The notes: generated from the letters alone by a model not told the origin. Counted from the first letter of the stretch, positions 31,690 through 41,379 are shown. The stretch: DNA of 64,000 nucleotides from Flavonifractor sp. An10 (GCF_002161215.1 NZ_NFMB01000001.1:248001-312000), one strand, 5' to 3'. A program made the numbers and translations.

Positions 31690-33492
31690 ATGCGCTCGAA
31701 ATCCCCAAAAGAGAAACAGGGCGTTGCCCGGCTTTTTGAATTGGCGGGCCAAAGGGGGAGGAAGTTAACCTTGGCCTGTGTACTGTCCGTCCTGTCCTCG
31801 GCCGCTCGCATCGTACCATTCTTCACCATCTACGGTGTGGTGCGGGAGCTGCTGGCTCATTACCAGGAGCCATCCATGGTGGATCAAAATGCGATCCTAA
31901 CGCTCTGCGCGGTCACTTTTGGTGCGGCGTTGGTCTACGGCCTGTGCGCCTTCATTTCCTCTGCACTTTCCCATACGGCGGCCTATGAGATTATCTACGA
32001 CCTGCGGCTGCAGCTGATGGAGAAGCTCTCCCGCGTCTCCTCCGGATTTTTCACCGGCACAACCCAGGGAGCCATCAAGAAGGTGGTCTCCGATGACTCC
32101 AACCAGATCGAGGCGTTTCTGGCGCACCACTTCTGCGAGATCGCGGCCGCAGTTGCTACGCCGGTCTTTACCCTTCTGTACCTGTTCGGCATGGACTGGC
32201 GTCTGGCCATTGTGACTCTGCTGCCTATTCTGGTCTCTCTGGTACTGCTCTCCGCCTGCTTGAAACAGCCCGACAAGGCGGCCCTCCAAGTGGAACTCCA
32301 CGACGCCCAGGAGCGGATGCAGGAGACGGTGGTGGAGTATATTCACGGCATGAGCGTCATTAAGGTGTTCAACCGCACCCTCAGCGCCTTCCGACGGTTT
32401 GAAGAGGACCTCAACCACTTTACCGAGGTGGTGGACCGGACAGCTCGGGCCAACGCCAAGTCCATGGGTGCCTACTACGCTTTTTTCGGCGCGCAGCTGC
32501 TGTTCCTGCTCCCGGCCGTTTTGCTGCTGATCCCCATGGCGGAGAGCTATCTGGACTTCCTGCCGGTGATCCTGCTGTTTTTCCTGGTGGGCAGCGGCCT
32601 CAAGGAGCCTATGGAGAACCTGATGCAGATGGTGATACTTTCGGGCCGCATCGTGGAGGGGGTCAGCCGCATCGACAACATTCTCCGCCAGCCGGAACCG
32701 GATCAGGATGGCGCTGGAGATCCCACCACGTTCGATGTGGAATTTTCTGATGTGGAGTTTGCTTATACGGAGGGCATCCCAGCGGTAGACCATGTATCCT
32801 TTCATCTGTCCCAGGGAACTGTCACCGGGCTGGTGGGACCTTCTGGTGGTGGGAAATCCACTTTGGCCCAGCTTTTGCTGCGGTTCTATGGGCCCCAGGG
32901 GGGCACCATCCGCATTGGCGGCGTGGACATCCGGGAGATCCCGCCTGCACGGTTGATGGAGCTGGTGGCCTATGTGTTCCAAGACTCCGTGCTGTTTACA
33001 GATACCATTGAAAACAACATCCGTATGGGGAATACCGAAGCCACCACGGAGGAAGTGGAGCAGGCGGCCCGGAACGCTGGCATCCATGAGGTTATCCAGG
33101 CATTGCCCCAGGGATATCAGACAGTGGTGAGCCGGGACGACGCCTATCTCTCCGGCGGTGAGAAACAGCGCCTTGCCATTGCGCGAGTCTTCCTGAAAGA
33201 CGCCCCTATCATCATCTTGGATGAGGCAACCGCCTACGCGGACGCCGAAAACGAGGCAAAGATCCAGGCGGCATTTGCGAAACTGGCCCAGAACAAGACG
33301 GTGCTGATGATTGCCCATCGGCTGAAAACGGTGGAGCGGGCAGACCAAATCTTGGTTATGGACAAAGGGAAATTGGTGGGGGCAGGGACCCATGAGGAAC
33401 TGCTGACAGGCTGTGAGACCTATAAGCATCTGGTAGACGCCAATCTGCGGCGGGATCGCTGGAGTATCGGGAAGGGAGCGGTGCAGGTATGA
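31690..33492 (+). CDS. ABC half-transporter, pair 3 subunit A
   Basis: The ATG at 31690 is preferred to the in-frame GTG at 31681, because GAGG lies 7-8 bp before it. The 600-residue TMD-NBD protein has six helices, Walker A GPSGGGKST (about 383), signature LSGGEKQRLAIARV (about 487), Walker B IILDEA, D-loop ATAYADAENE and H-loop IAHRLKT. It overlaps its partner by ATGA. It has lower similarity to the other A subunits, and no DtxR cassette follows this pair. Confidence 0.87.
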   Translation: MRSKSPKEKQGVARLFELAGQRGRKLTLACVLSVLSSAARIVPFFTIYGVVRELLAHYQEPSMVDQNAILTLCAVTFGAALVYGLCAFISSALSHTAAYEIIYDLRLQLMEKLSRVSSGFFTGTTQGAIKKVVSDDSNQIEAFLAHHFCEIAAAVATPVFTLLYLFGMDWRLAIVTLLPILVSLVLLSACLKQPDKAALQVELHDAQERMQETVVEYIHGMSVIKVFNRTLSAFRRFEEDLNHFTEVVDRTARANAKSMGAYYAFFGAQLLFLLPAVLLLIPMAESYLDFLPVILLFFLVGSGLKEPMENLMQMVILSGRIVEGVSRIDNILRQPEPDQDGAGDPTTFDVEFSDVEFAYTEGIPAVDHVSFHLSQGTVTGLVGPSGGGKSTLAQLLLRFYGPQGGTIRIGGVDIREIPPARLMELVAYVFQDSVLFTDTIENNIRMGNTEATTEEVEQAARNAGIHEVIQALPQGYQTVVSRDDAYLSGGEKQRLAIARVFLKDAPIIILDEATAYADAENEAKIQAAFAKLAQNKTVLMIAHRLKTVERADQILVMDKGKLVGAGTHEELLTGCETYKHLVDANLRRDRWSIGKGAVQV

Positions 33493-35237
33493 AGTTCAGA
33501 GATTGGTTTCAAATGATGACCCTGGGCCACCCTGGGAAGTACCTGCGCCTGATGGCCTGGTGCCTCTTTGACAGCATTGTAATGTCTGTCCCATACGGAC
33601 TGATGCTGGGTGCTGTCTATTTCCTCCTGGTCCCTCTGGCAGAACCCGGGGCCGCACTCCCCACTGGGGTACTCTGGGGGCTTGCCGCCGGATTCTTGGC
33701 CCAGTTGATCGTCTACTTCTTCATCCGCCAGAAAACCTACATAGATGCCTGCACCGGTTATGCGGGGATTATCAAGGACTCCCAGATCACACTGGGGGAG
33801 CATCTGCGCCAGTTGTCCATGGGCTTTTATTCCAGCAGGGACGCTGGGGATCTGTCCACCGTCCTTCTGCGGGATTACCAGACGGTGGGCGACTTATCCC
33901 AGCAGTTACTGCCACAGACAGCGGTCATTGTTATCCGCTTTGTACTGGCGGCCGTATGCCTCTCCTGGTTCAACGGCATGATGACTTTGGCACTGTTTGC
34001 GGTGATCCCCCTGGCACTTCCCTTTGCGTTCTGGAGCCTGCGCCGGATGGGGACGGTCAGCGCCGATCTCCAGCAGGCCCAGCGTGAAGTGGCCTCCGGC
34101 ATCTTGGAATATGTCAATGGCATTCAAACCCTCCGGGCCTTCAATTTGGCCGGCCAGCACTTCCAAAGCCTCAAGAAATCCTTTGATCAGGAGCGGAAGG
34201 CGGCAATCGGGATGGAGACCGGCGCGGCCGCGCCGGTGAGCATGCTGGGCCGGGCCATTTTGAGTTGCGGGATCGGGCTGGTTATTCTGGTGGGTGTTGT
34301 ACTGCTGACCCGCGGGGAGTTGACACCCTACTATTACATTGCCTTCCTGATCCTCACGCTGACGGTCTATGAGCCGGTCCTGACTTTGTTCACCTTCATC
34401 GCGGACTTCTCCCGCACCCGCCGAAGCGGAGAACGGATCAAGGCCCTGTTTGATGAAAAGCCCCTGCCGGAACCGACAGTTAGTCAGACACCGCAAGGGA
34501 CAGACATCGTATTTGACCATGTATCCTTCGGCTATGGAAAAACCGAGGTCCTGCACGACATTTCCCTGCAATTCCCGGCCCGGAGCGTCACCGCACTGGT
34601 GGGGCCGTCCGGCTCCGGGAAGTCCACCATCACCCGGTTGGCCGCCCGGTTCTGGGATGTGAACAGCGGAGCGGTGCGGCTGGGCTGTGTGGACGTACGG
34701 GACATGAAAAGTGACGAGGTGCTCAGCCGCATCAGTGTTGTCTTTCAGGACGTGTATCTCTTTCATGACACGGTAGAGGGAAATATCCGCATGGGAAAGC
34801 CGGACGCCACCAAGGAGGAGATCATCGCGGCAGCCAAGGCCGCGGCCTGTCACGACTTCATCATGGCCCTGCCCGAAGGTTACCAGACCATGGTGGGAGA
34901 GGGTGGCTCCACCCTCTCCGGCGGGGAAAAGCAGCGAATCTCCATTGCCCGAGCTTTGCTGAAGGATGCCCCCATTGTTCTGCTGGACGAGGCAACAGCA
35001 TCCCTTGACCCCGAGAACGAGGTGCTGATTCAGCAGGCGATCTCCGCTTTGGTTGCGGAAAAGACCGTCATCGTCATTGCCCACCGGCTCCAATCCATTA
35101 TGAGTGCCGACAATATTGTGGTTCTGGATGAGGGCCGGGTAGCCGAGCAGGGCACCCATGAAGAACTGCTGAAGCGAAATGGGATCTATGCCCGGCTTTG
35201 GGCTGAGCAGTGCCAGGCGGCAAGCTGGGGATTGTAG
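33489..35237 (+). CDS. ABC half-transporter, pair 3 subunit B
   Basis: A 582-residue TMD-NBD protein coupled to subunit A by an ATGA overlap. It has Walker A GPSGSGKST (about 371), signature LSGGEKQRISIARA (about 476), D-loop ATASLDPENE and H-loop IAHRLQS. It ends QAASWGL just before a strong terminator, so TetR-pair 3 is a closed unit. Confidence 0.87.
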   Translation: MKFRDWFQMMTLGHPGKYLRLMAWCLFDSIVMSVPYGLMLGAVYFLLVPLAEPGAALPTGVLWGLAAGFLAQLIVYFFIRQKTYIDACTGYAGIIKDSQITLGEHLRQLSMGFYSSRDAGDLSTVLLRDYQTVGDLSQQLLPQTAVIVIRFVLAAVCLSWFNGMMTLALFAVIPLALPFAFWSLRRMGTVSADLQQAQREVASGILEYVNGIQTLRAFNLAGQHFQSLKKSFDQERKAAIGMETGAAAPVSMLGRAILSCGIGLVILVGVVLLTRGELTPYYYIAFLILTLTVYEPVLTLFTFIADFSRTRRSGERIKALFDEKPLPEPTVSQTPQGTDIVFDHVSFGYGKTEVLHDISLQFPARSVTALVGPSGSGKSTITRLAARFWDVNSGAVRLGCVDVRDMKSDEVLSRISVVFQDVYLFHDTVEGNIRMGKPDATKEEIIAAAKAAACHDFIMALPEGYQTMVGEGGSTLSGGEKQRISIARALLKDAPIVLLDEATASLDPENEVLIQQAISALVAEKTVIVIAHRLQSIMSADNIVVLDEGRVAEQGTHEELLKRNGIYARLWAEQCQAASWGL

Positions 35238-35258
35238 CATAGGCAGCAGAATAGGCAG

Positions 35259-35297
35259 AAAAACCGCAGTTGCCCTAAATGGGTGACTGCGGTTTTT
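35259..35297. terminator. Bidirectional rho-independent terminator
   Basis: A perfect 12-bp stem AAAAACCGCAGT / ACTGCGGTTTTT (35259-35270 with 35286-35297). It ends the pair 3 operon. Confidence 0.9.
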
Positions 35298-35336
35298 CCA
35301 TCGTGTCTATCTGTCATGGTAATCAGAACGAGAGGC

Positions 35337-35390
35337 TTGACAGGCTGAACACTGCGTGCTATATTGTAAACATCGTTAGCGAACAACGAT
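35337..35390 (+). promoter_or_regulatory. Promoter and operator of the third TetR gene
   Basis: TTGACA (35337-35342), a 17-bp spacer and TATATT (35360-35365). The inverted repeat ATCGTTAGCGAACAACGAT (35372-35390) follows. It shares its outer and inner pieces with the larger palindrome before ABC pair 2 (26255-26290). Confidence 0.7.
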
Positions 35391-35410
35391 AACAAAGAAA
35401 GGAGGCAAGT

Positions 35411-36025
35411 ATGCCGAAGGACAAGACGGAAACCCACGAACGGATCATACCGGCCGCCATGAAGATCTTTCTGGAAAAAGGCTTTGAAAAGGCCACCATG
35501 CGGGAGATCGCGGAGGAGGCTGGCATCACCGCCGCCGGACTGTACCGCCACTTTGTAGACAAGGAGGCCATGTTCGCCGCCCTGGTGGAGCCGGTACTCT
35601 CCGAACTTCAGAAGTGGTGTGAGCGGACGCGGCAGGTGGACTATGACTTTCTGGAGCAGGGCGACCTGGATGCCATGTGGGATTCAGGCAATGATTTGGG
35701 CCTGGTGGTGGAACAGATCTATTCCCATTTCAACGAGTTCAAGCTGCTGCTTTGCTGTTCCGCCGGGACCAAGTACGCCTGGTTTCTCCACGATATTGTG
35801 GTTATGGAGCAGCAGGAGACGCTGGCCTACATGGAGGAAGCGAAGAAGCATGGCGTCCCGGTAAAAGAAGTGGACCCCAAAGAACTCCATCTGCTTATGA
35901 CCGCCTATACCAATGCCCTCTTTGAAGTTGTAGTCCATGACTTCACCAAGGAGGAGGCCCTGCACTACCTGGATACGATGCACCAGTTCTTCATTCCCGG
36001 CTGGCGGGCCATCCTGGGGCTTTGA
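35411..36025 (+). CDS. TetR-family regulator (upstream of broken S component and ABC pair 4)
   Basis: The 204-residue protein has the TetR HTH (TMREIAEEAGITAAGLYRHFVDKEAMF at about 27-52) and a ligand domain whose final part (HLLMTAYTNALFEVVVHDFTKEEALHYLDTM) resembles the TetR at 16209, so the two are likely paralogues. It precedes the MptD pseudogene and ABC pair 4. Confidence 0.9.
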   Translation: MPKDKTETHERIIPAAMKIFLEKGFEKATMREIAEEAGITAAGLYRHFVDKEAMFAALVEPVLSELQKWCERTRQVDYDFLEQGDLDAMWDSGNDLGLVVEQIYSHFNEFKLLLCCSAGTKYAWFLHDIVVMEQQETLAYMEEAKKHGVPVKEVDPKELHLLMTAYTNALFEVVVHDFTKEEALHYLDTMHQFFIPGWRAILGL

Positions 36026-36039
36026 ACAGCCCCTTTTTT
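36016..36039 (+). terminator. Terminator overlapping the TetR stop codon
   Basis: Stem GGGGCT / AGCCCC (36016-36021 with 36028-36033) followed by six T. It begins within the last codons of the TetR gene and separates it from the operator at 36049. Confidence 0.8.
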
Positions 36040-36048
36040 CTACATTTG

Positions 36049-36066
36049 AGTTAGCGAAAACTAACT
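36049..36066 (+). promoter_or_regulatory. 18-bp inverted-repeat operator, pair 4 region
   Basis: AGTTAGCGAAAACTAACT, with intact arms. It lies 30 bp upstream of the start of the broken MptD gene and is the only operator seen ahead of ABC pair 4. Confidence 0.7.
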
Positions 36067-36095
36067 AAAATCCACAACAGGAGGTGCGTATGTAA

Positions 36096-36663
36096 ATGAA
36101 GCGTGTATGGACGGCCAGGAGCCTTGCTGCCGTGCTCGGCGGGTCCCTGCTCTATTTCCTGATCACGGTGCTGGTGATGATGTGTGGGTCATTTTCCCCC
36201 TTGTTCTGGGTCTTTCTCCCGGCCATCACCGCATCTGGCGGCCCGAACGCCCCGGTTTGGGGTACCGGTACTCATGAACTTAGTGGTGCTTCTGCTGTTC
36301 CTGGCGGCGGGTGAGCTGTCCGGCTGGATGGCGGTGACGCTGGCGGCCGGAGCGGTGCTGGCGGAGCTGGTGCGGCGGCTGGGCGGGTATGAGAGCCTGC
36401 GGGCCGCCCGCTGGAGCTTTCTCCCGCTGGCCTTCAGCTCCAGCGGGAGTCCACTCTACATTTGGATCGACCCGGCCCGGACGGCAGCCAGCGCCGCGGA
36501 AGAGATGTCCCCAGCCTATGCCGCGGCGGTGGAGGGGCTTGCTACGCCGGGGATGCTGGTCCTGATGCTGGCGGCCATCATCGTGGGAGCCGCCATCGGC
36601 GCATGGCTTGGGAGCCCGCTTTGGAAACGCGGTCAGGCCCGAATCTATATCAGAAAAGCATGA
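36096..36663 (+). pseudogene. MptD-family ECF S component, frameshifted and without T/A partners
   Basis: The first frame encodes the family N-terminus (SLLYFLITVLVMMCGSFSPLFWVFLPAITA), then ends early. The continuing homology (VPVLMNLVVLLLFLAAGELSGW, SSSGSPLYIW, and TPGMLVLMLAAIIVGAAIGAWLGS) is in the next frame from about 36235. The shift lies near 36231-36235. A second oddity: the ATG best spaced from AGGAGG (36090) is followed at once by TAA, and the usable ATG is 6 bp further on. No EcfT or EcfA follows. If the shift is real the protein is lost; an assembly error is possible. Confidence 0.75.
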
Positions 36664-36697
36664 GCCGTATCGGAATACGGCGGAAAGGAAGTGCAGA

Positions 36698-38455
36698 ATG
36701 AAAACAAAACGGGAAAATCCCCTGAAAGTCCTCTTTTCCTTCTCTGGAGAGGCCAGGGGAAAAATGACTGGCTCGGTGATCCTGGCCTTTATCGGAGAGA
36801 TGTTCGGCATGGCCCCCTATTTTGTGGTGACCCTGCTGGCGAAGGAGCTGTATGAGGGCACTGCCACGGTGGAACGGGCGGCGGTCATGGCGGTGACGGC
36901 GGCGGTGTGCATGTGCCTGCGGGCGTGGCTTACCGGCCTGTCCTCCATGCGCAGCCATACAGTTTCCTTCACCATCCTGAAGAACATCCGGTGCGCTCTG
37001 GCGGATAAAATGGCGAAGGTCCCCATGGGCGTCATGCTGGAGACCCCCTCCGGCACCTTCAAGACTTTGATGGTGGACAATGTGGGGCGGCTGGAGGACA
37101 TCATCGCCCACATGGTGCCGGAGCTGCCCTCCAACCTGGCCGGGCCGGTTTTCAGCATCATCCTGGTGTTCGTTCTGGACTGGCGGATGGGGCTGGCCGC
37201 CTTCATTACCGTCCCCCTGAGCCTGGTGTTCGCCGTGTGCATGATGCGGGGGTACAAGGAGAAGATGGCCGTCTACCTGCGCTCGGGCAACGAGATGAAT
37301 GCCGCCCTGGTGGAGTATGTGGGCGGCATCCAGGTCATCAAGGCATTCGGGCAGGGGAGCAAGAGCTTCGGGGAGTTCTCCCGGTCGGTCAACTTTTTCC
37401 ACGACAGCACCCTGGCCTGGTGGCGGCAGAGCTGGTTTTGGATGGCGGGCTTCAAGGCGGTGCTCCCCTCCACTTTACTGGGCACGCTGCCCGTGGGAGC
37501 GTGGCTCTATATGCAGGGCACGCTGGAGCTGCCCCTGTTCCTGGCCTGCATCATCATCCCCTTCGGCTTTATGGCCGGGCTCATCAAATTCGGCTTTGCC
37601 CTGGGGCAGCTTTCCTACATGGCTCCCAACCTGGACCCCATTCAGGACTTCCTCGACACGCCGGAGCAGCGCCGGCCTGAAAAGCCGGTGAAGCTGGGAG
37701 AGCGTTCCTTCCGTTTTGACCGGGTGTGCTTCTCCTATGATGGGAAGAAAGAGGTCCTCCACGATGTGAGCTTTACCGCCCGCACTGGGCAGATCACCGC
37801 CATTGTGGGGCCCTCCGGCTCCGGAAAATCCACCATTGCCAAGCTGATGGCCGGCTTCTGGGACGCCACAGGCGGGACGGTCTCCTTCGGCGGGCAGGAC
37901 ATCCAAAATATTCCCTTTGACCAGCTCATGGGGGAGATCAGCTATGTGGCCCAGGACAACTTCCTCTTTGACAGGTCCATCCGGGAGAATATCCGCATGG
38001 GCGACCCCGGCGCCACCGACGCGGAGGTGGAAGCCGCGGCCAGGGCCGCCAACTGCCATGACTTTATCATGAATCTGGAGCAGGGGTACGATACCCTGGC
38101 CGGAGACGCCGGGGACCGGCTCTCCGGCGGAGAGCGCCAGCGCATCACCATCGCCCGGGCCATGCTCAAAAAGGCGTCCGTCATCATTCTGGACGAGGCA
38201 ACCGCCTTCGCTGACCCCGAGAGCGAGGCGCAGATCCAACAGGCCATCTCCCGTCTGGTACGGGGCAAGACCCTGATCGTGGTGGCCCACCGGCTGAACA
38301 CCATCCAGAACGCGGATCAAATTCTGGTGATCGACCAGGGGCGGCTTGCCGCCTGCGGCCGGCAGGAGGAGCTGCTTAACACCTGCCCCCTGTACCGGAC
38401 TATGTGGGAGCAGTATCAAAGCACGGCGGCTTTTGCCGGAAAGGAGGTCAACTGA
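36698..38455 (+). CDS. ABC half-transporter, pair 4 subunit A
   Basis: The ATG at 36698 follows GGAAAGGAAG. The 585-residue TMD-NBD protein has six helices, Walker A GPSGSGKST (about 371), signature LSGGERQRITIARA (about 475), D-loop ATAFADPESE and H-loop VAHRLNT. It resembles pair 2 subunit A in its start (GKMTGSVILAFIGEMFGMAPYF) and its SYVAQDNFLFDRS Q-loop region, so pairs 2 and 4 look like sister duplicates. Confidence 0.88.
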   Translation: MKTKRENPLKVLFSFSGEARGKMTGSVILAFIGEMFGMAPYFVVTLLAKELYEGTATVERAAVMAVTAAVCMCLRAWLTGLSSMRSHTVSFTILKNIRCALADKMAKVPMGVMLETPSGTFKTLMVDNVGRLEDIIAHMVPELPSNLAGPVFSIILVFVLDWRMGLAAFITVPLSLVFAVCMMRGYKEKMAVYLRSGNEMNAALVEYVGGIQVIKAFGQGSKSFGEFSRSVNFFHDSTLAWWRQSWFWMAGFKAVLPSTLLGTLPVGAWLYMQGTLELPLFLACIIIPFGFMAGLIKFGFALGQLSYMAPNLDPIQDFLDTPEQRRPEKPVKLGERSFRFDRVCFSYDGKKEVLHDVSFTARTGQITAIVGPSGSGKSTIAKLMAGFWDATGGTVSFGGQDIQNIPFDQLMGEISYVAQDNFLFDRSIRENIRMGDPGATDAEVEAAARAANCHDFIMNLEQGYDTLAGDAGDRLSGGERQRITIARAMLKKASVIILDEATAFADPESEAQIQQAISRLVRGKTLIVVAHRLNTIQNADQILVIDQGRLAACGRQEELLNTCPLYRTMWEQYQSTAAFAGKEVN

Positions 38456-40186
38456 ATGTTCCATACCATCAAACGGATTCTGGATATTGCCGGAGACCAG
38501 AAAAAATACATCTATGCGGGCATTGTCTGCAACATCCTGAAAACCTTTTCCATGGCCATGATGCTCATGGCGGTCTATGTGGTGATCTCCCATCTGGACA
38601 GCCTCACCGCCGAGGTGATCGGACAGGGCCTCGGCATCCTGATTGCCAGCGTGTTCGGCCGTTTCCTGTTCCAGTGGCTGGAGGACATCTCTATGAGCGC
38701 CAAGGGCTTCGACATCTTCCGGGACTACCGGCTGGCTATCGGTGAGAAGATGAAAAGCGCCCCCATGGGCTACTTCTCCGACCAGCGCCTAGGCACCATC
38801 CAGACCACTCTCACCTCCACGGTGGTGGAGCTGGAGCAGTATTCCATGCTGTTTATCACGGACATCACCGGCGGCGTGTCCATGTCGGTCATCATTATTG
38901 TAATGATGCTGTTTTTCAGTCCCTGGTTCTCCCTGCTGTCCCTGGCGGGCCTGCTGGTGGGCCTCTATGTGCTGGGAATGGTGCAGAAAGCCGCGGCAGA
39001 GCACACCCCCAAGGTGCAGGAGGCGCAGGAGGAGCTGGTCACCCAGTCGCTGGAGTACATCCGGGGCATCGCGGTGCTGCGCTCCTTCTCCCAGACGGTG
39101 GGGCAGGACGGCGCGGTGTACCAGTCCTTCCGCCGGCGGCAGAAGGCGGCGCTGGATCAGGAGAAGGCGGCCCTGCCCGCCCTGCGGCTCTATATTCTGG
39201 TGTTCAAGCTCACCGGCTGCGCCCTCATGTTCCTGTCCACCTTCCTCTACCTGCAGGGGGCCATCTCCCTGACCTACTGCTTTTTGTTCCTGGTGGCGTC
39301 CTTTATCCTCTACTCCGAGATGGAGGTCATGGGGGACGGCTCCTTCCTGGACAAGAAGATCGCCACTGAGCTGGACCGGCTGGAGGCTGTGACCAACATC
39401 CCCTCCCTGGACCGGACGGACAAGGCCCTCGCTCCCGGCCGCTTCGACATTGAGCTGAAGGAGGTATCCTTCTCCTATGGAGGAGGCCGGAAGGTCATCG
39501 ACCATGTTTCTCTCAAAATCCCCCAGGGGACTACCTGCGCCGTGGTGGGACCGTCCGGCTCTGGAAAGACCACCTTATGCAGCCTGATCGCCCGTTTTTG
39601 GGATGTGCAGGAGGGGAGTGTCTGCGTGGGCGGCATGGATGTGAAGGACTGCACCGCCGACAGCCTGCTGAAAAACCTCTCCATGGTCTTCCAAAATGTG
39701 TATCTCTTCCACGACTCCATTGAGAACAACATCAAATTCGGCAATCCCAACGCCACTCACGGGCAGGTGGTGGAGGCGGCCAAGCGCGCACAGTGCCACG
39801 ACTTTATCATGGCGCTGCCCGACGGCTATAATACGATGGTGGGAGAGGGCGGCTCCACCCTCTCCGGAGGCGAGAAGCAGCGGGTCTCCATTGCCCGCGC
39901 CATTCTGAAGGACGCCCCCATCGTCATTCTGGATGAGGCGACTTCCAGTGTGGACCCGGAGAACGAACACCTGCTTTTGGCCGCCATCCGGGAGCTGACG
40001 GCGGGCAAAACACTCATTTCCATCGCCCACCGGCTTTCAACCGTCCGGGACGCGGATCAGATCGTGGTGGTGGACCAGGGACGGATCGTTCAGCAGGGGA
40101 CTCACGATGCGCTGATGGCGCAGGACGGCCTCTACCGCCGGTTTGTTCAGGTCCGGGAGCAGGCCGAGGGCTGGCGGCTGGAATAA
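38456..40186 (+). CDS. ABC half-transporter, pair 4 subunit B
   Basis: The 576-residue TMD-NBD protein starts at the base after the subunit A stop. It has Walker A GPSGSGKTT (about 365), signature LSGGEKQRVSIARA (about 469), D-loop ATSSVDPENE, H-loop IAHRLST and the tail EQAEGWRLE, like pair 2 subunit B. No DtxR cassette follows. A strong hairpin is found 37 bp after the stop. Confidence 0.88.
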   Translation: MFHTIKRILDIAGDQKKYIYAGIVCNILKTFSMAMMLMAVYVVISHLDSLTAEVIGQGLGILIASVFGRFLFQWLEDISMSAKGFDIFRDYRLAIGEKMKSAPMGYFSDQRLGTIQTTLTSTVVELEQYSMLFITDITGGVSMSVIIIVMMLFFSPWFSLLSLAGLLVGLYVLGMVQKAAAEHTPKVQEAQEELVTQSLEYIRGIAVLRSFSQTVGQDGAVYQSFRRRQKAALDQEKAALPALRLYILVFKLTGCALMFLSTFLYLQGAISLTYCFLFLVASFILYSEMEVMGDGSFLDKKIATELDRLEAVTNIPSLDRTDKALAPGRFDIELKEVSFSYGGGRKVIDHVSLKIPQGTTCAVVGPSGSGKTTLCSLIARFWDVQEGSVCVGGMDVKDCTADSLLKNLSMVFQNVYLFHDSIENNIKFGNPNATHGQVVEAAKRAQCHDFIMALPDGYNTMVGEGGSTLSGGEKQRVSIARAILKDAPIVILDEATSSVDPENEHLLLAAIRELTAGKTLISIAHRLSTVRDADQIVVVDQGRIVQQGTHDALMAQDGLYRRFVQVREQAEGWRLE

Positions 40187-40223
40187 TCGTTTTTTTAGGC
40201 GTCGTTCTGGAAGGTTGCAGAAA

Positions 40224-40262
40224 GGCCAGAGGCCGCCGGCATGATGCCGGCGGCCTCTGGCC
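40224..40262. terminator. 39-nt near-continuous palindrome
   Basis: A 19-bp perfect stem with a single-base centre, from GGCCAGAGG at 40224 to CCTCTGGCC at 40262. No T tract follows, but the place after the last gene of pair 4 fits a terminator or an RNA 3'-end stabiliser. Confidence 0.7.
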
Positions 40263-40406
40263 GCTTACCGCCTGCCAGGTCTGCTGCTTGGACATATTGA
40301 CAATCAGCCATTCAGGAGGAACCCAGCCTACAATTCACCATAATAAACTGTACCTGATATTTCGGCTATTTTCAAGTTTATATCATCCTGAATGAGAATA
40401 TATTAC

Positions 40407-40455
40407 TTGTCCGTAAGCGCCTGATATAGTATATTGTGGTTAGTATACGCAAACT
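40407..40455 (+). promoter_or_regulatory. Promoter of the LysR gene with a degenerate operator copy
   Basis: TTGTCC (40407-40412), 17-bp spacer, TATATT (40430-40435), then GGTTAGTATACGCAAACT (40438-40455), in which the right arm is CAAAC for CTAAC. The place relative to the -10 is the same as for intact copies. Confidence 0.5.
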
Positions 40456-40476
40456 GATGGCATGGAGGAACGCGCA

Positions 40477-41379
40477 ATGGAAATGAAACAACTGGAGAGC
40501 TTTGTGACCGCCTGCGAACGCGGAAGCATTTCACAAGCTGCGGCTTGCATGTATACCACGCAGCCAAACGTCAGCAAAACCATCCGTACATTGGAGCATG
40601 AACTGGGACGGCCCCTTCTGGTCCGGAGCGGGAAGGGCGTACAGCCTACGGTTTATGGGAAGACCGTACTGGAGTATGCGAAGCTGATTCTGAGGGCAAC
40701 GGCTACGATCTCCTCTTTAGCCGTGCCGGATGAGCAGGACGGTCTGCGGCTGTCCACATATCCTAGCAACATGGTGTCACGCCTGTTGGTAGACTTCTAC
40801 AAAACCTGGGGACCTCGAATCCATATTGAGCACCATGAGGGCACCGTGGAGGAGATCACCAACCATGTCCACCAGGGGATCTCCGAAGTCGGGATCGTAT
40901 ATGTGGCGCAAAAGCAGACTCCTACATTCCAACACATTCTTTTCCACAAGAAATTGGAATTTGTTCCTCAGAGTGAAAAGAGCATCTGCGTCTATGTAGG
41001 ACCTCAGCACCCACTGTATCATGCGGAGAGTGTGGACTTTTCAGAACTGCCAAATCTGAAATTCATGCGGGGAGTACGGGATTTCTTTTCCATGGAACAT
41101 CATCTTGAAACGGTGAGCATGGGAGTCATTGACCAAAGCGTTATGAAGCACGTGATATACAGCGACAGTGACCACTCGATCATCAATTTTCTGCTCCACA
41201 CGGATGTTTGCAGTCTAGGCCTGAATTTTATGCACCGCCCCTATGAACAATATGATATCAAACCGTTGTCCATCAACGGATGCGAGCCGTTTCTCCAAAT
41301 CGGCTATGTGCTGGACCCAGAGCGCCCGCTCTCGCCGCAGGCCTCCTGGCTGATAGAGCGGTTCAGGGAAATGCTGTAA
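40477..41379 (+). CDS. LysR-family regulator of the Nik-like operon
   Basis: The ATG at 40477 is 9 bp from GGAGG. The 300-residue protein has the LysR HTH (LESFVTACERGSISQAAACMYTTQPNVSKTIRTLEHELG) and a LysR effector domain that runs to the end. The Nik-like operon starts 118 bp downstream on the same strand, with LysR-type dyads in between (41444-41474). It is the likely activator of that operon. Confidence 0.9.
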   Translation: MEMKQLESFVTACERGSISQAAACMYTTQPNVSKTIRTLEHELGRPLLVRSGKGVQPTVYGKTVLEYAKLILRATATISSLAVPDEQDGLRLSTYPSNMVSRLLVDFYKTWGPRIHIEHHEGTVEEITNHVHQGISEVGIVYVAQKQTPTFQHILFHKKLEFVPQSEKSICVYVGPQHPLYHAESVDFSELPNLKFMRGVRDFFSMEHHLETVSMGVIDQSVMKHVIYSDSDHSIINFLLHTDVCSLGLNFMHRPYEQYDIKPLSINGCEPFLQIGYVLDPERPLSPQASWLIERFREML

